Counted from the stretch's first letter, positions 14,306-23,606 are shown. The stretch: DNA of 64,000 bases from Aliiglaciecola sp. CAU 1673 (GCF_029223185.1 NZ_JARHUG010000002.1:1-64000); one strand, 5' to 3'. Program-made: numbers and translations. The notes: a model not told the origin generated them from the letters alone.

Positions 14306-15358
14306 ATGAAAGTGTCGCGCACAATGGCTTTTCTATGCCTATTCGGCACCAGGCGCGAGAAACGACAGTGCTGTCATCCAAGGCTTTGGGTGTTTGGCGC
14401 CATCATGGCAATCTTTTCTGCCTCTTTGGCTGCCAAGGAAATCACCATCGCCTTAGTCGGCAAAACCAAAAATGACAGCTTCTATCTTCAGTCTTATAAA
14501 GGCTGTATTACCTTTGCGGCAAGCCATCCTGATGTTCAGTGTGTTTATGATGGCGCTGCCGACTACCAGGATGTGCGAAGCCAGGTGATTGTCGTGAATG
14601 AGCTGGCAGAAAGCGGTATCGACGGATTACTGATTTCAATTTCTGACTCCGCCCACCTGGCCAGAGATGCGTTACAGATTTTGGCGAAAAAGAACATACC
14701 TGTAATCACCTTTGACTCAGATTTATTACCCGAACATCATCAATATCGTTTGGCCTATGTGGGTACCAATAATTTTGATTTTGGCGTGGAATTGGGCGAG
14801 GCCGCAAAAGCGTTTAAACATGTACCTTTGCAGCAAATTTGTATTCAGTCTGGGCACCAAACCACGCCCAATCTGAATGCCAGGATAGCGGGTGTGCGCT
14901 TTGCCTTGTCCGGTCAACGCGAGGACAGACTGACCGGCCAAAATGGCTGGCAGGAAAATGATCGTTGCCCCTTATACAGTCTGGGGCGTCGGCAGGATGC
15001 GCTTAATCAGCTGTTGCTGATGTTGCAAAAAGAACATCCGCCAATCTTTCTGGCGGTGGCGGGTTTTGCCCAGTTCAATCCTGATTACGCAGATAAAGTG
15101 GCGCCCTTTAAACAGGCGATATCCTCTGGTAAATCGGTGATTATTTCAGCCGATACCGAGGACAGCCAACTGGTGGTTTTAAATCAAGGGTTGTCCACGG
15201 TCAATATCGGCCAAAAGCCCTTTGAGATGGGCAGGTTAAGCGCCGAACTAATGTATCAGTACATCAAAGAAGGCAAAAAGCCTGCACAGGAATTTTATTA
15301 CCTCGACTACCATTATTGCCGTCAGGACAATACGGATACCTGCACCACCAACTTCTAG
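14306..15358 (+). CDS. Periplasmic sugar-type substrate-binding protein (Peripla_BP_4)
   Basis: 350 residues from ATG 14306 (a GTG at 14300 is possible). An N-terminal hydrophobic segment after a long basic region (WVFGAIMAIFSASLAAKE) acts as a signal peptide. The mature protein reads like ABC-type ribose or autoinducer-2 binding proteins: ITIALVGKTKNDSFY at the first strand, GIDGLLISISDS, NIPVITFDSD, YVGTNNFDFGVELGEAA and GKSVIISADTEDSQ. No ABC transporter genes are adjacent, so it may be an orphan binding protein or the input of a sensor elsewhere, as with TorT. The ligand is unknown. Confidence 0.8.
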   Translation: MKVSRTMAFLCLFGTRREKRQCCHPRLWVFGAIMAIFSASLAAKEITIALVGKTKNDSFYLQSYKGCITFAASHPDVQCVYDGAADYQDVRSQVIVVNELAESGIDGLLISISDSAHLARDALQILAKKNIPVITFDSDLLPEHHQYRLAYVGTNNFDFGVELGEAAKAFKHVPLQQICIQSGHQTTPNLNARIAGVRFALSGQREDRLTGQNGWQENDRCPLYSLGRRQDALNQLLLMLQKEHPPIFLAVAGFAQFNPDYADKVAPFKQAISSGKSVIISADTEDSQLVVLNQGLSTVNIGQKPFEMGRLSAELMYQYIKEGKKPAQEFYYLDYHYCRQDNTDTCTTNF

Positions 15359-15485
15359 CCCTCGCCATTCATCATTTTCCTTCATTAAGCTTTACTTATG
15401 GGGACAATAAGAATTTATGCTTTGTTTCTGTCGCTTCCGTTGCTGATACTGCCAATAATGTTTTTTACCGGAGTATGAAGGATTA

Positions 15486-16361
15486 ATGGAAGCGTTATTG
15501 AATAGTGAAGCCAAGCAAAAGAATAAACTGGAAGTGATTAAATTAGCCGCCTTCGCCGATGGCATGCAAGGCGGTAATCCGGCTGGAGTGGCTATTGTAG
15601 AGGCATTCCCAAGCGAGCAGGAGATGATCCGCCTTGCCGCCGAGGTGGGCTTCTCCGAAACGGTCTTTGCCGTCCCCCAGAACAACGGATTTCGCGTACG
15701 CTATTTTTCGCCAGCCACAGAAGTGGCCTTTTGTGGTCATGCTACGGTTGCCCTTGGTTACGCCCTGTTTCGCCAATACGGTTCCGGTACCCATCAACTG
15801 GTACTTAATCATGCCAATATCAGTGTCAGTGCCGACAATTCCGGCCGTATAACGCTGATTTCACCCTCCACAACGTCGCGCCCCGCTGACCAGAAGTTGC
15901 TTGAAAAATACCTGCCAATCTTTGGCTTAAAGGCTGGCGACTTATCGACAGACATCCCCCCTGGCATTGCCAATGCCGGTAATGATCATTTGGTTCTGGC
16001 CCTCAACGCAAAGCAACGGCTGGATGAAATGGCTTATGACTTTGAACGGGCCAAGACCGCCATGCAGGAAGACAACCTGGTGACGGTGGCACTTCTTTAC
16101 CAGGAATCACCAGTGCTGATGCATTTCCGTAATGCCTTTGCTTATGGTGATGTGTATGAAGATCCTGCTACCGGGGCGGCTGCTGCAGCGGTAACCGGCT
16201 ATCTGAGGGAGCAAAAATTACTGACCTTTCACAACAGCAAAGCCAATCTGCGCTTCTTGCAAGGCCACAAGATGGGCGTGCCTTGTGTGCTGGATGCCTG
16301 TGCCAGTAACAGCAAAGGAGAGGGCATCGCTCTTAGTGGCCTGGTGCGGGTGCTCGGATAG
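15486..16361 (+). CDS. PhzF family isomerase/epimerase-like protein
   Basis: 291 residues of the PhzF superfamily (diaminopimelate-epimerase fold). Motifs include VIKLAAFADGMQGGNPAGVAIV, the catalytic region AEVGFSETVF (Glu in SET), VRYFSPATEVAFCGHATVALGYAL and DPATGAAAAAVTGYL. Members isomerise small acidic metabolites, but most have no known substrate. Phenazine genes are absent here, so a phenazine role is not implied. ATG 15486 is preceded by AAGGA. It is a single gene between the binding protein and the S9 peptidase. Confidence 0.9.
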   Translation: MEALLNSEAKQKNKLEVIKLAAFADGMQGGNPAGVAIVEAFPSEQEMIRLAAEVGFSETVFAVPQNNGFRVRYFSPATEVAFCGHATVALGYALFRQYGSGTHQLVLNHANISVSADNSGRITLISPSTTSRPADQKLLEKYLPIFGLKAGDLSTDIPPGIANAGNDHLVLALNAKQRLDEMAYDFERAKTAMQEDNLVTVALLYQESPVLMHFRNAFAYGDVYEDPATGAAAAAVTGYLREQKLLTFHNSKANLRFLQGHKMGVPCVLDACASNSKGEGIALSGLVRVLG

Positions 16362-16451
16362 CACCCGACACAGCATGTAGCATCCTCAATCTGGCCTTTC
16401 GGTTATCCTTTTGTCTATACTGGTCGGTTCTTGACAACCAGGGATAAAACA

Positions 16452-18395
16452 ATGAAAAACAACATGTTAGTTTCACTGCTGGTGTTAGGGGTAAGCCTGC
16501 CTCTGGCGGCAGTGGAGACCCGGACAGCCAATAACGGCCAGTTGGTGATGGAAGATGTGCCTGCCATACCGCAAGCGATCGTCGATGATTTAAACCGCTA
16601 TCAAAATGTGCGCTCTGCGCCGTTCAGAAGTTTTAGTCACAATGGCCAAAGTCTGTATATCACCACCCGTTTTGGCGATGTGGATCAGCTGCACCGGGTT
16701 GACAAACCCGGCGGGGCGCGCCACCAACTTACCTTTTTTGATGAGCCTTTAGGTGCCATTGAACGTCGTCCAGGCAGTGATGATATTGCCTTTACCATGG
16801 ACGCCGGCGGCAGCGAAAACGCACAGATTTTTTTGTTTGATCCCAAAGACGGCAGTAGCCGCATGCTAAGTGATGGTGAGTCGCGTAACGGCGCTATTCT
16901 TTGGAGCAATAAAGGCGACCGACTGGCCTTCCAGTCTACCCGTCGAAATGGCGCCGCCAATGATCTCTGGGTGCTGGATCCGGCCCATCCCGATAAGGCG
17001 GCCATGGTTCTGGAGTCCGCCGATGGTAGCTGGTGGGGGCCGTCCGATTGGAGCAGTGACGACAGTCAGCTTCTGGTGCAGCAGTATGTCAGTGCCAGCG
17101 ACTCGCGTATTTATGTGCAAAGCGCCAACGGTGGCGAACGCAAATTATTGGCAGGCTCTGCCGAGTCCCCCTCGGTAAATTTTGCCATGGCCTTTGATGC
17201 AAAAGACAACGGCATGTTTTTTGTGACTGACCGTTTCGGCCAGTTCCAGCAGTTGGCCTATCAAGCCTTTGATGGTCTTGAACCTAAGCTGATCACGGCC
17301 GATATCCCCTGGGATGTAGACGGTTTTGCTATCAGCAAGAAGGGCGATCGCGCCGCTTTTCTGGTCAACCAGGACGGCTTCCATGCTCTCTATTTACTGG
17401 ATACCAAAACTTATAAGTATAAGAAGGTGCAGGGATTGCCCATTGGCCTGGCCGGCGGCCTGCATTTTGACGAAAAGGGCGCCAAACTGGGCCTGACCCT
17501 GAATACGGCGCAAACGCCCAGCGACAGTTTTGTTCTGGCTTTGGGTAAGGAGGCGCTGGATTATGGCGAGCTGACGCGCTGGACTTACAGCGAAGTAGGC
17601 GGACTCAATACCGACAACTTTGTGCAACCCGAACTGGTGCGCTTTGAGTCATTCGATAAGCGTCAGATCCCCGCCTTTGTGTATAAACCGGCCAAGCCAG
17701 GTCCCCATCCCGTGGTGATCAGCATTCATGGTGGTCCTGAAGCCCAGTATCAACCGGCTTTCTCCAGCACTTTCCAGTTGTGGGTGGAAAAACTCGGGGT
17801 GGCGGTCATTGCGCCCAATGTGCGGGGCTCTACGGGTTATGGCAAAGAGTATCTGAGCCTGGATAACGGCTATCAGCGGGAAGACTCGGTTAAGGATATT
17901 GGTGCCTTACTGGATTGGATTGCCACCCAACCCGACCTGGATAAGCAGCGGGTTGCGGTGTTTGGCGGCAGCTACGGCGGCTATATGGTGCTGGCCAGCG
18001 CCGTACATTACAGCGACAGGTTAAAAGCGGCAGTGGATATTGTCGGTATCTCTAACTTTGTGACTTTCCTGGAAAATACCGAAGATTACCGTCGTGATTT
18101 GCGCCGGGTGGAATATGGTGATGAGCGCGATCCTAAGATGCGTGACTTCCTGCAGCGTATCAGTCCCAACAACAATGTGGATAAAATCAAGGTGCCCCTC
18201 TTTGTGGTGCAGGGGCAAAACGATCCCCGTGTGCCGGTGACCGAAGCCGAGCAGATTGTGGCCTCGTTACGCAGCGCCGGCAAGCCGGTGTGGTATATGA
18301 ATGCCCTTAATGAAGGCCATGGCTATCGCAAAAAGGAAAACCGCGATATCTACCAACAGGCCGTGGTGCTGTTCTTCCGGCAGCATCTGCTTTAA
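16452..18395 (+). CDS. Exported S9 family prolyl-oligopeptidase-like peptidase
   Basis: 647 residues. ATG 16452 is preferred over the upstream open part because AGGG lies just ahead and it gives a clean signal peptide (MLVSLLVLGVSLPLAAVE). Residues about 40-380 are a WD40-like beta-propeller (TolB-type repeats, for example GDRLAFQSTRRNGAANDLWVL). The C-terminal third is an alpha/beta-hydrolase with Ser in GGSYGGYMV (about 507), Asp in NDPRVPV (about 590) and His in EGHGY (about 622). It probably cleaves short peptides in the periplasm. A strong hairpin follows the stop. Confidence 0.92.
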   Translation: MKNNMLVSLLVLGVSLPLAAVETRTANNGQLVMEDVPAIPQAIVDDLNRYQNVRSAPFRSFSHNGQSLYITTRFGDVDQLHRVDKPGGARHQLTFFDEPLGAIERRPGSDDIAFTMDAGGSENAQIFLFDPKDGSSRMLSDGESRNGAILWSNKGDRLAFQSTRRNGAANDLWVLDPAHPDKAAMVLESADGSWWGPSDWSSDDSQLLVQQYVSASDSRIYVQSANGGERKLLAGSAESPSVNFAMAFDAKDNGMFFVTDRFGQFQQLAYQAFDGLEPKLITADIPWDVDGFAISKKGDRAAFLVNQDGFHALYLLDTKTYKYKKVQGLPIGLAGGLHFDEKGAKLGLTLNTAQTPSDSFVLALGKEALDYGELTRWTYSEVGGLNTDNFVQPELVRFESFDKRQIPAFVYKPAKPGPHPVVISIHGGPEAQYQPAFSSTFQLWVEKLGVAVIAPNVRGSTGYGKEYLSLDNGYQREDSVKDIGALLDWIATQPDLDKQRVAVFGGSYGGYMVLASAVHYSDRLKAAVDIVGISNFVTFLENTEDYRRDLRRVEYGDERDPKMRDFLQRISPNNNVDKIKVPLFVVQGQNDPRVPVTEAEQIVASLRSAGKPVWYMNALNEGHGYRKKENRDIYQQAVVLFFRQHLL

Positions 18396-18402
18396 GTCCT
18401 CT

Positions 18403-18423
18403 GGGCGGACCCACGGTCCGCCC
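18403..18423 (+). terminator. Hairpin after S9 peptidase gene, likely terminator
   Basis: GGGCGGACC (18403-18411) pairs perfectly with GGTCCGCCC (18415-18423) around CAC. The T-rich run comes about 12 bp later, so termination may be weak or factor-assisted. Confidence 0.55.
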
Positions 18424-18439
18424 CTACCGCTCTCTTTTC

Positions 18440-18482
18440 TTGACCGTTAAATTCGCTTGAATGATACTGTATGTAAATACAG
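18440..18482 (+). promoter_or_regulatory. Promoter with LexA (SOS) box
   Basis: TTGACC (18440-18445), a 17-bp spacer and GATACT (18463-18468) form a promoter. CTGT-N8-ACAG (18467-18482), with an A/T-only centre apart from one G, is a full LexA operator overlapping the -10 element and start point. It lies 15 bp before the nuclease gene, so the downstream operon is probably SOS-induced. Confidence 0.85.
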
Positions 18483-18497
18483 TTTTATTGGTGTTTT

Positions 18498-20672
18498 ATG
18501 TTGCCAGCCATTTCTGCTGATGCGGGGCATCGCAAACCCAAATTCCGGCCCCGTGAGTTACCGCAAAAGTATTATCTGGATCACTTTCTGGAGTTTCGCA
18601 GCTTTTTACTGGAGCAGTGCGCCCCGCTGTTAGAGGAAAAAGAACACGAGCTGCTGGAGCAGATGATGACGTGGCCTGAGGATGCCCGGTGTCTTTGGGT
18701 GCGGATTATCAATCGCTGCGGTGCTTATGTTCGTCTCGACAGCCTGAACTATGCCGAAATCGGGGAGATGGACAGTGCCCTGAGGTTTTTGCGCCAGAGG
18801 GGCATTGTGCGTGATGTGCAGACCTGTGATTGGCCGGCCTGGTTGTCGGCGTTGACCAAGGAAGAGCTGCAGGCTTTGTGGCCGCCGGGTGACAGTGCAG
18901 CCCCGGCCAAATCCAGGCCAAAGGCAGTGTGGCTTGAGGCAAGCGCGCGGTTTTTGGGTTTCAACAGCCAGGAGTCCAGAAAGCTGGCAACCCGCTATCT
19001 GGTAAATGATTGGGAGGAAAACCTGGCCTATTGGCTGTTTCTGTATTTTGGCGATCTTAAGGGGCGTCTGAACCAGTTTTCCATGCGCGACCTTGGGGTA
19101 ATGCGAACCCGCAAAAGCACTCTCAAGCTGGCCCGTTTTGAGAGCCTGGCAGAAGCGCAAAGCGCCTTTTACCATGCCTGTTGTTATCAGAAAGTCAGGC
19201 AACTGACACCGGCACAACTCGCCGAATCCCTGGTTCAATCGCGAGAGGCTTTCGGGATCATCGCACAACAGAGCCGGGATGCCTATTTGCTGGTGGCGGG
19301 AAACCGGCTTAAGGCTGAGTACCCCGAATTGGCGATGCAGGCCTGGCAGCAATCCGGCCATCCCCAGGCCCAGGAAAGGTGGCTGCGCTCCCGCTATCAG
19401 CAGGGGCACAAAGCAGAGGTCGAGGCAAAGCTTAAGGCCATACTGGACGATCCGCCCGATGAGAGCCTGTTACTCTTTGCCCAGGATTTTTATCGTCTCA
19501 AGTTTGGCGCCAGTCGCACCAGCCTGCTGACCGAGATGTTAAGGGATAGCCAACGCTGTTTGACTCTCGATGAAGCCCATCTGGGCCGAGCGGAGCAGGG
19601 CATCAGGGATTGGTACCGTCGACAGGGAAAAGTGGTGCACAAGGCCGAAAACCGTCCCTGGCTGTCGTTGTTCGGCTTGTTGCTTTGGCAGGAACTGTTT
19701 GAAACGCCAGGTCTGGCCCCGGCCAATGAATTTGAACGCTTACCGGCGGCCTTACTGGACGGGAGTTTTTATCTGCGCTTGCAACACGCCATCGAAGCCA
19801 AACTGGCGCTTTTGGATGAGCCAGAGAAAGCCATGGCCAAACTGGCCAATACCGCAAGCCGTTATCATGGTGAGCCCAACGGCTTGTTTCGCTGGCACGC
19901 CAGCCTTCTGGAAAAGCATGGGTTATTGATAAAGCACAGCCCCAAAGGTGCGCTGGCAGCACAACTCAGGCGCATGGCGCAGCATTTTGGTCATTACAGC
20001 AGTGGTTATCCCGATTTGATGCTGCTGGAAAACGACATACTGTGTTTTGAGGAGATCAAGGCCCCGGGTGACAGTCTCAGGCGCAATCAGCTGATGCGAT
20101 TGCAGGAGTTGAAACAAGAGGGCTGGCCGGTATCCATCACCCAGATAGAGTGGGGCATCGACCCCGAGCAGCCCTATGTGGTAGTGGATCTGGAAACCAC
20201 GGGCGGAGGGCATGCCAGTCACAGGGTGACGGAAATCGGCCTGGTAAAAGTGGTAGGCGGTGAGATAGTGGATAGCTGGCAAAGCCTGGTCAACCCGCAG
20301 CGACATATTCCTTCGGCCATTACCCGTTTAACCGGCATTGATGATGAAATGGTTAAGGATGCGCCTGTTTTTGCCGCTCTGGCCGATGAACTTATCTCCA
20401 GACTGCAGGGATGCGTATTTGTGGCCCATAACGTCAATTTTGACTACGGCTTTTTGCAAAGCGAGTTTTCGCGACTTGATCATCATTTGCGCTTGCCCAA
20501 ACTCTGCACCGTAAGAGAAATGCGTAAGGCCTTTCCCTGCCTTGACAGTTATTCACTGGGCAATCTTTGCCGCCGATTTGATATCCCCCTGGAGCGACAT
20601 CACCGGGCCCTGGACGACGCCAACGCGGCTGCCCAACTGCTGATATTGACCCAGCAGCAAAGGATGCAATGA
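18498..20672 (+). CDS. VRR-NUC nuclease fused to DnaQ-like 3'-5' exonuclease
   Basis: 724 residues. The N-terminal 130 residues (YYLDHFLEFRSFLLEQCAPLL and VRIINRCGAYVRLDSL) resemble bacterial FAN1-type proteins. They are followed by a helical middle and a VRR-NUC domain (about 470-545) with GYPDL (about 502) and EEIKAPGDSLRRNQ (E-x-K about 518-520). Residues 555-720 are a DEDDh exonuclease like the DNA polymerase III epsilon subunit: VVDLETTG (about 560), HNVNFDYGFL (about 644) and HHRALDDA (about 700-707). FAN1 enzymes cut branched and crosslinked DNA, so the fusion could cut and then trim during repair. The LexA box upstream supports a DNA-damage role. It is the first gene of a three-gene operon. 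Confidence 0.92.
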   Translation: MLPAISADAGHRKPKFRPRELPQKYYLDHFLEFRSFLLEQCAPLLEEKEHELLEQMMTWPEDARCLWVRIINRCGAYVRLDSLNYAEIGEMDSALRFLRQRGIVRDVQTCDWPAWLSALTKEELQALWPPGDSAAPAKSRPKAVWLEASARFLGFNSQESRKLATRYLVNDWEENLAYWLFLYFGDLKGRLNQFSMRDLGVMRTRKSTLKLARFESLAEAQSAFYHACCYQKVRQLTPAQLAESLVQSREAFGIIAQQSRDAYLLVAGNRLKAEYPELAMQAWQQSGHPQAQERWLRSRYQQGHKAEVEAKLKAILDDPPDESLLLFAQDFYRLKFGASRTSLLTEMLRDSQRCLTLDEAHLGRAEQGIRDWYRRQGKVVHKAENRPWLSLFGLLLWQELFETPGLAPANEFERLPAALLDGSFYLRLQHAIEAKLALLDEPEKAMAKLANTASRYHGEPNGLFRWHASLLEKHGLLIKHSPKGALAAQLRRMAQHFGHYSSGYPDLMLLENDILCFEEIKAPGDSLRRNQLMRLQELKQEGWPVSITQIEWGIDPEQPYVVVDLETTGGGHASHRVTEIGLVKVVGGEIVDSWQSLVNPQRHIPSAITRLTGIDDEMVKDAPVFAALADELISRLQGCVFVAHNVNFDYGFLQSEFSRLDHHLRLPKLCTVREMRKAFPCLDSYSLGNLCRRFDIPLERHHRALDDANAAAQLLILTQQQRMQ

Positions 20673-20725
20673 TCTCAGCGCTCATAGCCGGCGTAAGCTG
20701 TTTGTTATCGGCAAAAGAGATCATT

Positions 20726-20908
20726 ATGTTCAGTTGGTTTAAAAGCGATCCCACGAAAAAACTCAGAAAGCAATACGACACCTTGCTGGAGCAGGGCATG
20801 CAGGCACAGCGGGCCGGCAACATGCGCCTTTACGCCGAGCTTAGCGCTAAAGCCGAGGCCCTGTGGCAACAAATCGAAAAGGCCGAAAATGACAAAGGAT
20901 ATCGGTAA
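20726..20908 (+). CDS. DUF6435-like small protein
   Basis: 60 residues starting MFSWFKSDPTKKLRKQYDTLLEQGMQ (in part), a pattern typical of short proteins named DUF6435: an MFS/F-F/W-K-D-P start followed by one long helix. Cytoplasmic, highly charged, likely helical hairpin or coiled coil. ATG 20726 lies 54 bp after the nuclease gene, and the last 20 bp overlap the ABC1 kinase gene, so it sits inside the SOS operon. Function unknown. Confidence 0.8.
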   Translation: MFSWFKSDPTKKLRKQYDTLLEQGMQAQRAGNMRLYAELSAKAEALWQQIEKAENDKGYR

Positions 20909-22199
20909 GTTGGTTCCCTGCTCCCGTTTGTCCAGGTTGGGTAAGCTAGGCAGCCTGGCCTCCGGCATTGCCGGCAATATGTTAGTTAGCGGCTTGGCCC
21001 AGTTGGGACGCGGGCAGCGGCCCGATGCCACCGCATTGTTACTGCAGCCCAGAAATATCCGAAATCTGGCCGATAAGTTGTCGCATCTGCGCGGCGCTGC
21101 CATGAAGGTGGGGCAAATGTTGTCTATGGATGCTGGCGACCTGCTACCGCCGGAATTATCGCAGCTGTTGTCGCTGCTAAGGGAACAAGCCAGCCCCATG
21201 CCCCATAAACAACTGGTTGCAGTGATGCGTGAGCAATTCGGCGAGGACTGGTTAAGTCAGTTCAGTCATTTTGAACTGCGGCCTTTTGCCGCAGCCTCTA
21301 TTGGCCAGGTGCACAAAGCCTGGGCGGAAGACGGCACTTCGCTGGCGGTGAAGGTGCAGTACCCTGGTGTGGCCAAAAGTATTGAAAGCGATGTGGATAA
21401 TGTCGCTGCGTTATTAAAGCTTTCAGGACTGGTACCTAAGCGCAATGCTGTGGATGTCCTGTTGGATGAAGCCAAAAAGCAATTGTTAACCGAAGCAGAT
21501 TACCTCAAAGAAGCAGCGTTTTTACAGCGCTACAGTGACCATGTGGACGGTCATCAGGACTTTGCTCTACCCCGTCTGTACCCCAGGCTTTGCACTGCGC
21601 AGGTACTGACAATGAGCTTTGTTGAGGGCGAGCCCATAGAGAGTCTGACGTCGCTTCCGCAGGAGCATAGGGACCATCTGGTCACGTCTCTTATCGCTTT
21701 GTTTTTAAAAGAGCTATTTAAGTTTCGTTTAATTCAGTCTGATCCTAATTTTGCCAACTACCGCTACCAGAAAGACAGTGGTCGCCTGGTGTTATTGGAC
21801 TTCGGTGCAACCCGCGATATAGATGAACGCATTAGCCATGGTTATCTTCACCTGCTGCAAAGCGCAGCAAAGGGAGATAGGGCGGCGATGGGCGATGCGG
21901 CCCGGCAAATCGGTTTTTTTGCCAACGGCATAAGCGAAGAAATGGAGAACACTATATTGCAAATCTTCAGCGTAGCCACCGAACCGCTTCGTCACCGCGA
22001 CGTCTATGACTTTGGCAAGAGCGACCTGGCCAAGCGGATAAAAGCGTTAGGGCTGTCGGTTAATCGTCACAAGCAGGACTGGCACACGCCACCGGTGGAT
22101 GCCATCTTTATTCATCGGAAAGTGGGCGGGCTGTACTTTATGGCCGCCCGTTTGCAGGCCAGGGTTAATGTGGCCAGGTTGTTTGCCCCTTACCTGTAA
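20889..22199 (+). CDS. ABC1/UbiB-family atypical kinase
   Basis: 436 residues. All hallmarks of the ABC1 (ADCK/UbiB) family are visible: the KxGQ motif in AAMKVGQML (about 74), the A-rich loop in FAAASIGQV (about 134), the ATP lysine in LAVKVQYPG (about 152), the catalytic loop in SDPNFANY (about 285) and the metal site in LLDFGAT (about 303). UbiB relatives support ubiquinone synthesis, but here no ubi genes are near and the gene overlaps the small DUF6435 gene behind a LexA box. Unlike UbiB there is no C-terminal TM pair, so it is more like the soluble UbiB-like group. Confidence 0.92.
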   Translation: MTKDIGKLVPCSRLSRLGKLGSLASGIAGNMLVSGLAQLGRGQRPDATALLLQPRNIRNLADKLSHLRGAAMKVGQMLSMDAGDLLPPELSQLLSLLREQASPMPHKQLVAVMREQFGEDWLSQFSHFELRPFAAASIGQVHKAWAEDGTSLAVKVQYPGVAKSIESDVDNVAALLKLSGLVPKRNAVDVLLDEAKKQLLTEADYLKEAAFLQRYSDHVDGHQDFALPRLYPRLCTAQVLTMSFVEGEPIESLTSLPQEHRDHLVTSLIALFLKELFKFRLIQSDPNFANYRYQKDSGRLVLLDFGATRDIDERISHGYLHLLQSAAKGDRAAMGDAARQIGFFANGISEEMENTILQIFSVATEPLRHRDVYDFGKSDLAKRIKALGLSVNRHKQDWHTPPVDAIFIHRKVGGLYFMAARLQARVNVARLFAPYL

Positions 22200-22215
22200 A
22201 TCCGTCCAACAGTGC

Positions 22216-22821
22216 CTAGGCTGAAATGGAAAACTTTTTCTGCGCCACTTTGGTGGTGTAGGACCAGATTGCCAGAAACTCTAAGCCCAACAGAATGCGT
22301 TTCATATCGGCGAAATGATAAAACACCCAGTTGTAATCCCAGAATTGCTTGGCAAAATCTTCCGAAAATCCCAGATGTTCGAGATTGCGCACCAGGTTCT
22401 CGATGGCGGCGGTCAGATCCACCACTAAAAAGGCCATCACAATGGCGATTAAGCCAACGTCGGCATTGGTCAGATGGATATGTTTGGTGGCTTTGCCCAA
22501 GCGCTCATAAAGCTTTCTGGTCAGCGGTGCCCGGAACAGGATAAAGGCCATTAAGGTAATGTCGGTAGCAATATGCACCAGATAGATATTGTTATTAACC
22601 CAGACTTGGGGATCGCCAAACTGAGGAAGTATGGCCAATGCTAGTACATTACACAGATAAATTAGAATTACTCCAACACACAAGTGCAGAGTGTTTTCTA
22701 TCTTTCGGTTTGATATAGCTAAAAACGCCCAGGCAGCGATAACAAGCTGAGTCGTAAAATTATGGTCATGGAGCTGAATGGCCAGCAGAACGCCGGCCAG
22801 CACAAAGAAAAAATGTACCAC
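22216..22821 (-). CDS. Polytopic membrane protein, unknown
   Basis: 201 residues with about five hydrophobic segments (starting MVHFFFVLAGVLLAIQL, then VIAAWAFLAIS, LCVGVILIYLCNVLALAIL, ATDITLMAFILF and GLIAIVMAFLVV). The C-terminal third is amphipathic with a final hydrophobic stretch. Several conserved-looking charged residues sit at loops. I do not recognise the family. It is convergent with the ABC1 gene and lies 9 bp downstream of a small leftward gene, so it may form an operon with it and the HTH gene. Confidence 0.75.
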   Translation of the reverse strand: MVHFFFVLAGVLLAIQLHDHNFTTQLVIAAWAFLAISNRKIENTLHLCVGVILIYLCNVLALAILPQFGDPQVWVNNNIYLVHIATDITLMAFILFRAPLTRKLYERLGKATKHIHLTNADVGLIAIVMAFLVVDLTAAIENLVRNLEHLGFSEDFAKQFWDYNWVFYHFADMKRILLGLEFLAIWSYTTKVAQKKFSISA

Positions 22822-22830
22822 TGATTGCTT

Positions 22831-23040
22831 TTACTTTGGTTTTCCGCCATTACCATCACTGCTACCCTGAAGTTGCATTGCCTCATCGCTGATGGTGACC
22901 GTATCGGCAGTCGATGGGGTAGCTGTGGCGGTTTGCAGAGTTGTATCCTGACTTTTCTGCGTCGAAGTTTGCTGGCTGCTGGCCTGCTGGTACTGCGCCA
23001 ACACGGAGCTTAGTCCGCTATTGTTTACTGGATCTGGCAT
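22831..23040 (-). CDS. Small Ser/Thr/Gln-rich hypothetical protein
   Basis: 69 residues, ATG 23040 with a strong AAGGAG 7 bp upstream. It is low in complexity (SSQQTSTQKSQDTTLQTATATPSTADT) and probably disordered. The segment DTVTISDEAMQL resembles the short VTISDEA-like motif found in some flagellar-rod or FlgM-like small proteins, but that is too short to assign. Its start lies inside the end of the upstream HTH gene, suggesting translational coupling. Confidence 0.65.
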   Translation of the reverse strand: MPDPVNNSGLSSVLAQYQQASSQQTSTQKSQDTTLQTATATPSTADTVTISDEAMQLQGSSDGNGGKPK

Positions 23041-23320
23041 AGGATTCTCCTTTTCGTTTATTTGGCCCGTTTTTCAGGAATTGTGAGGTGATGGATTTCA
23101 AAGACCGAACCAACCCCGAAGCATCCAAGCCGCAGTGTACGCACAGACTGATAAACTGGTTGATTTTGGGCTGTCCCACATCTTTCTCCCAGTTTTCATA
23201 GGTTTGCCTGGTCACTTGAGCAATCTCAGCCATCTGGCTCGTTGTCCTGTTCGCGTGCAAGCGCAACGCGCGTAAATCGTTACCGTTAATCATATTTTCT
23301 ACACTTATTTTTGTGTTCAC
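23018..23320 (-). CDS. XRE-type helix-turn-helix regulator
   Basis: 100 residues. Residues about 14-70 (LRALRLHANRTTSQMAEI, then VTRQTYENWEKDVGQPKINQF) are a Cro/C1-type HTH with the usual recognition helix TRQTYENWE. The start is GTG 23320 with AGGTAGG upstream; ATG 23293 is an alternative. It overlaps the next small gene by 23 bp. A local regulator of the leftward three-gene cluster is the simplest view. Confidence 0.75.
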   Translation of the reverse strand: MNTKISVENMINGNDLRALRLHANRTTSQMAEIAQVTRQTYENWEKDVGQPKINQFISLCVHCGLDASGLVRSLKSITSQFLKNGPNKRKGESYARSSKQ

Positions 23321-23550
23321 GACCTACCTGTCATGAACCTATTTTCCCTTACTGCCAAACCAGCGATCGTCTGAGGCCTGAAGCCAAGCGATCACTGTAC
23401 ATCATGATTGGTAGAGGATAACCACCTAAAATTTAACAAAGTATTTCAGGTTTTGACAAATAATTTTGCTGCTTTGCGACGAACGAATCGCAAAAGGTTT
23501 TTGCGCCCATCAATCCGGATAGGAAAGTATTGCCTGAGGTTTACCCGAAG

Positions 23551-23584
23551 CACAAAAAAGGGGTGATATCTGATATCACCCCTT
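23551..23584 (-). terminator. Terminator of the PEP-CTERM gene
   Basis: AAGGGGTGATATC (23559-23570 plus edges) pairs with GATATCACCCCTT (23572-23584). Read leftward it is followed by TTTTTTG. It lies 23 bp after the stop of the leftward gene. The rest of 23321-23606 shows no gene. Confidence 0.85.
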
Positions 23585-23606
23585 CTGATACACAACCGCT
23601 GCTTTA

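Noticed and set aside
15486-16361. Phenazine biosynthesis locus because of the PhzF-like gene
   Set aside because: No other phz gene is nearby and most PhzF-family proteins are unrelated to phenazines.
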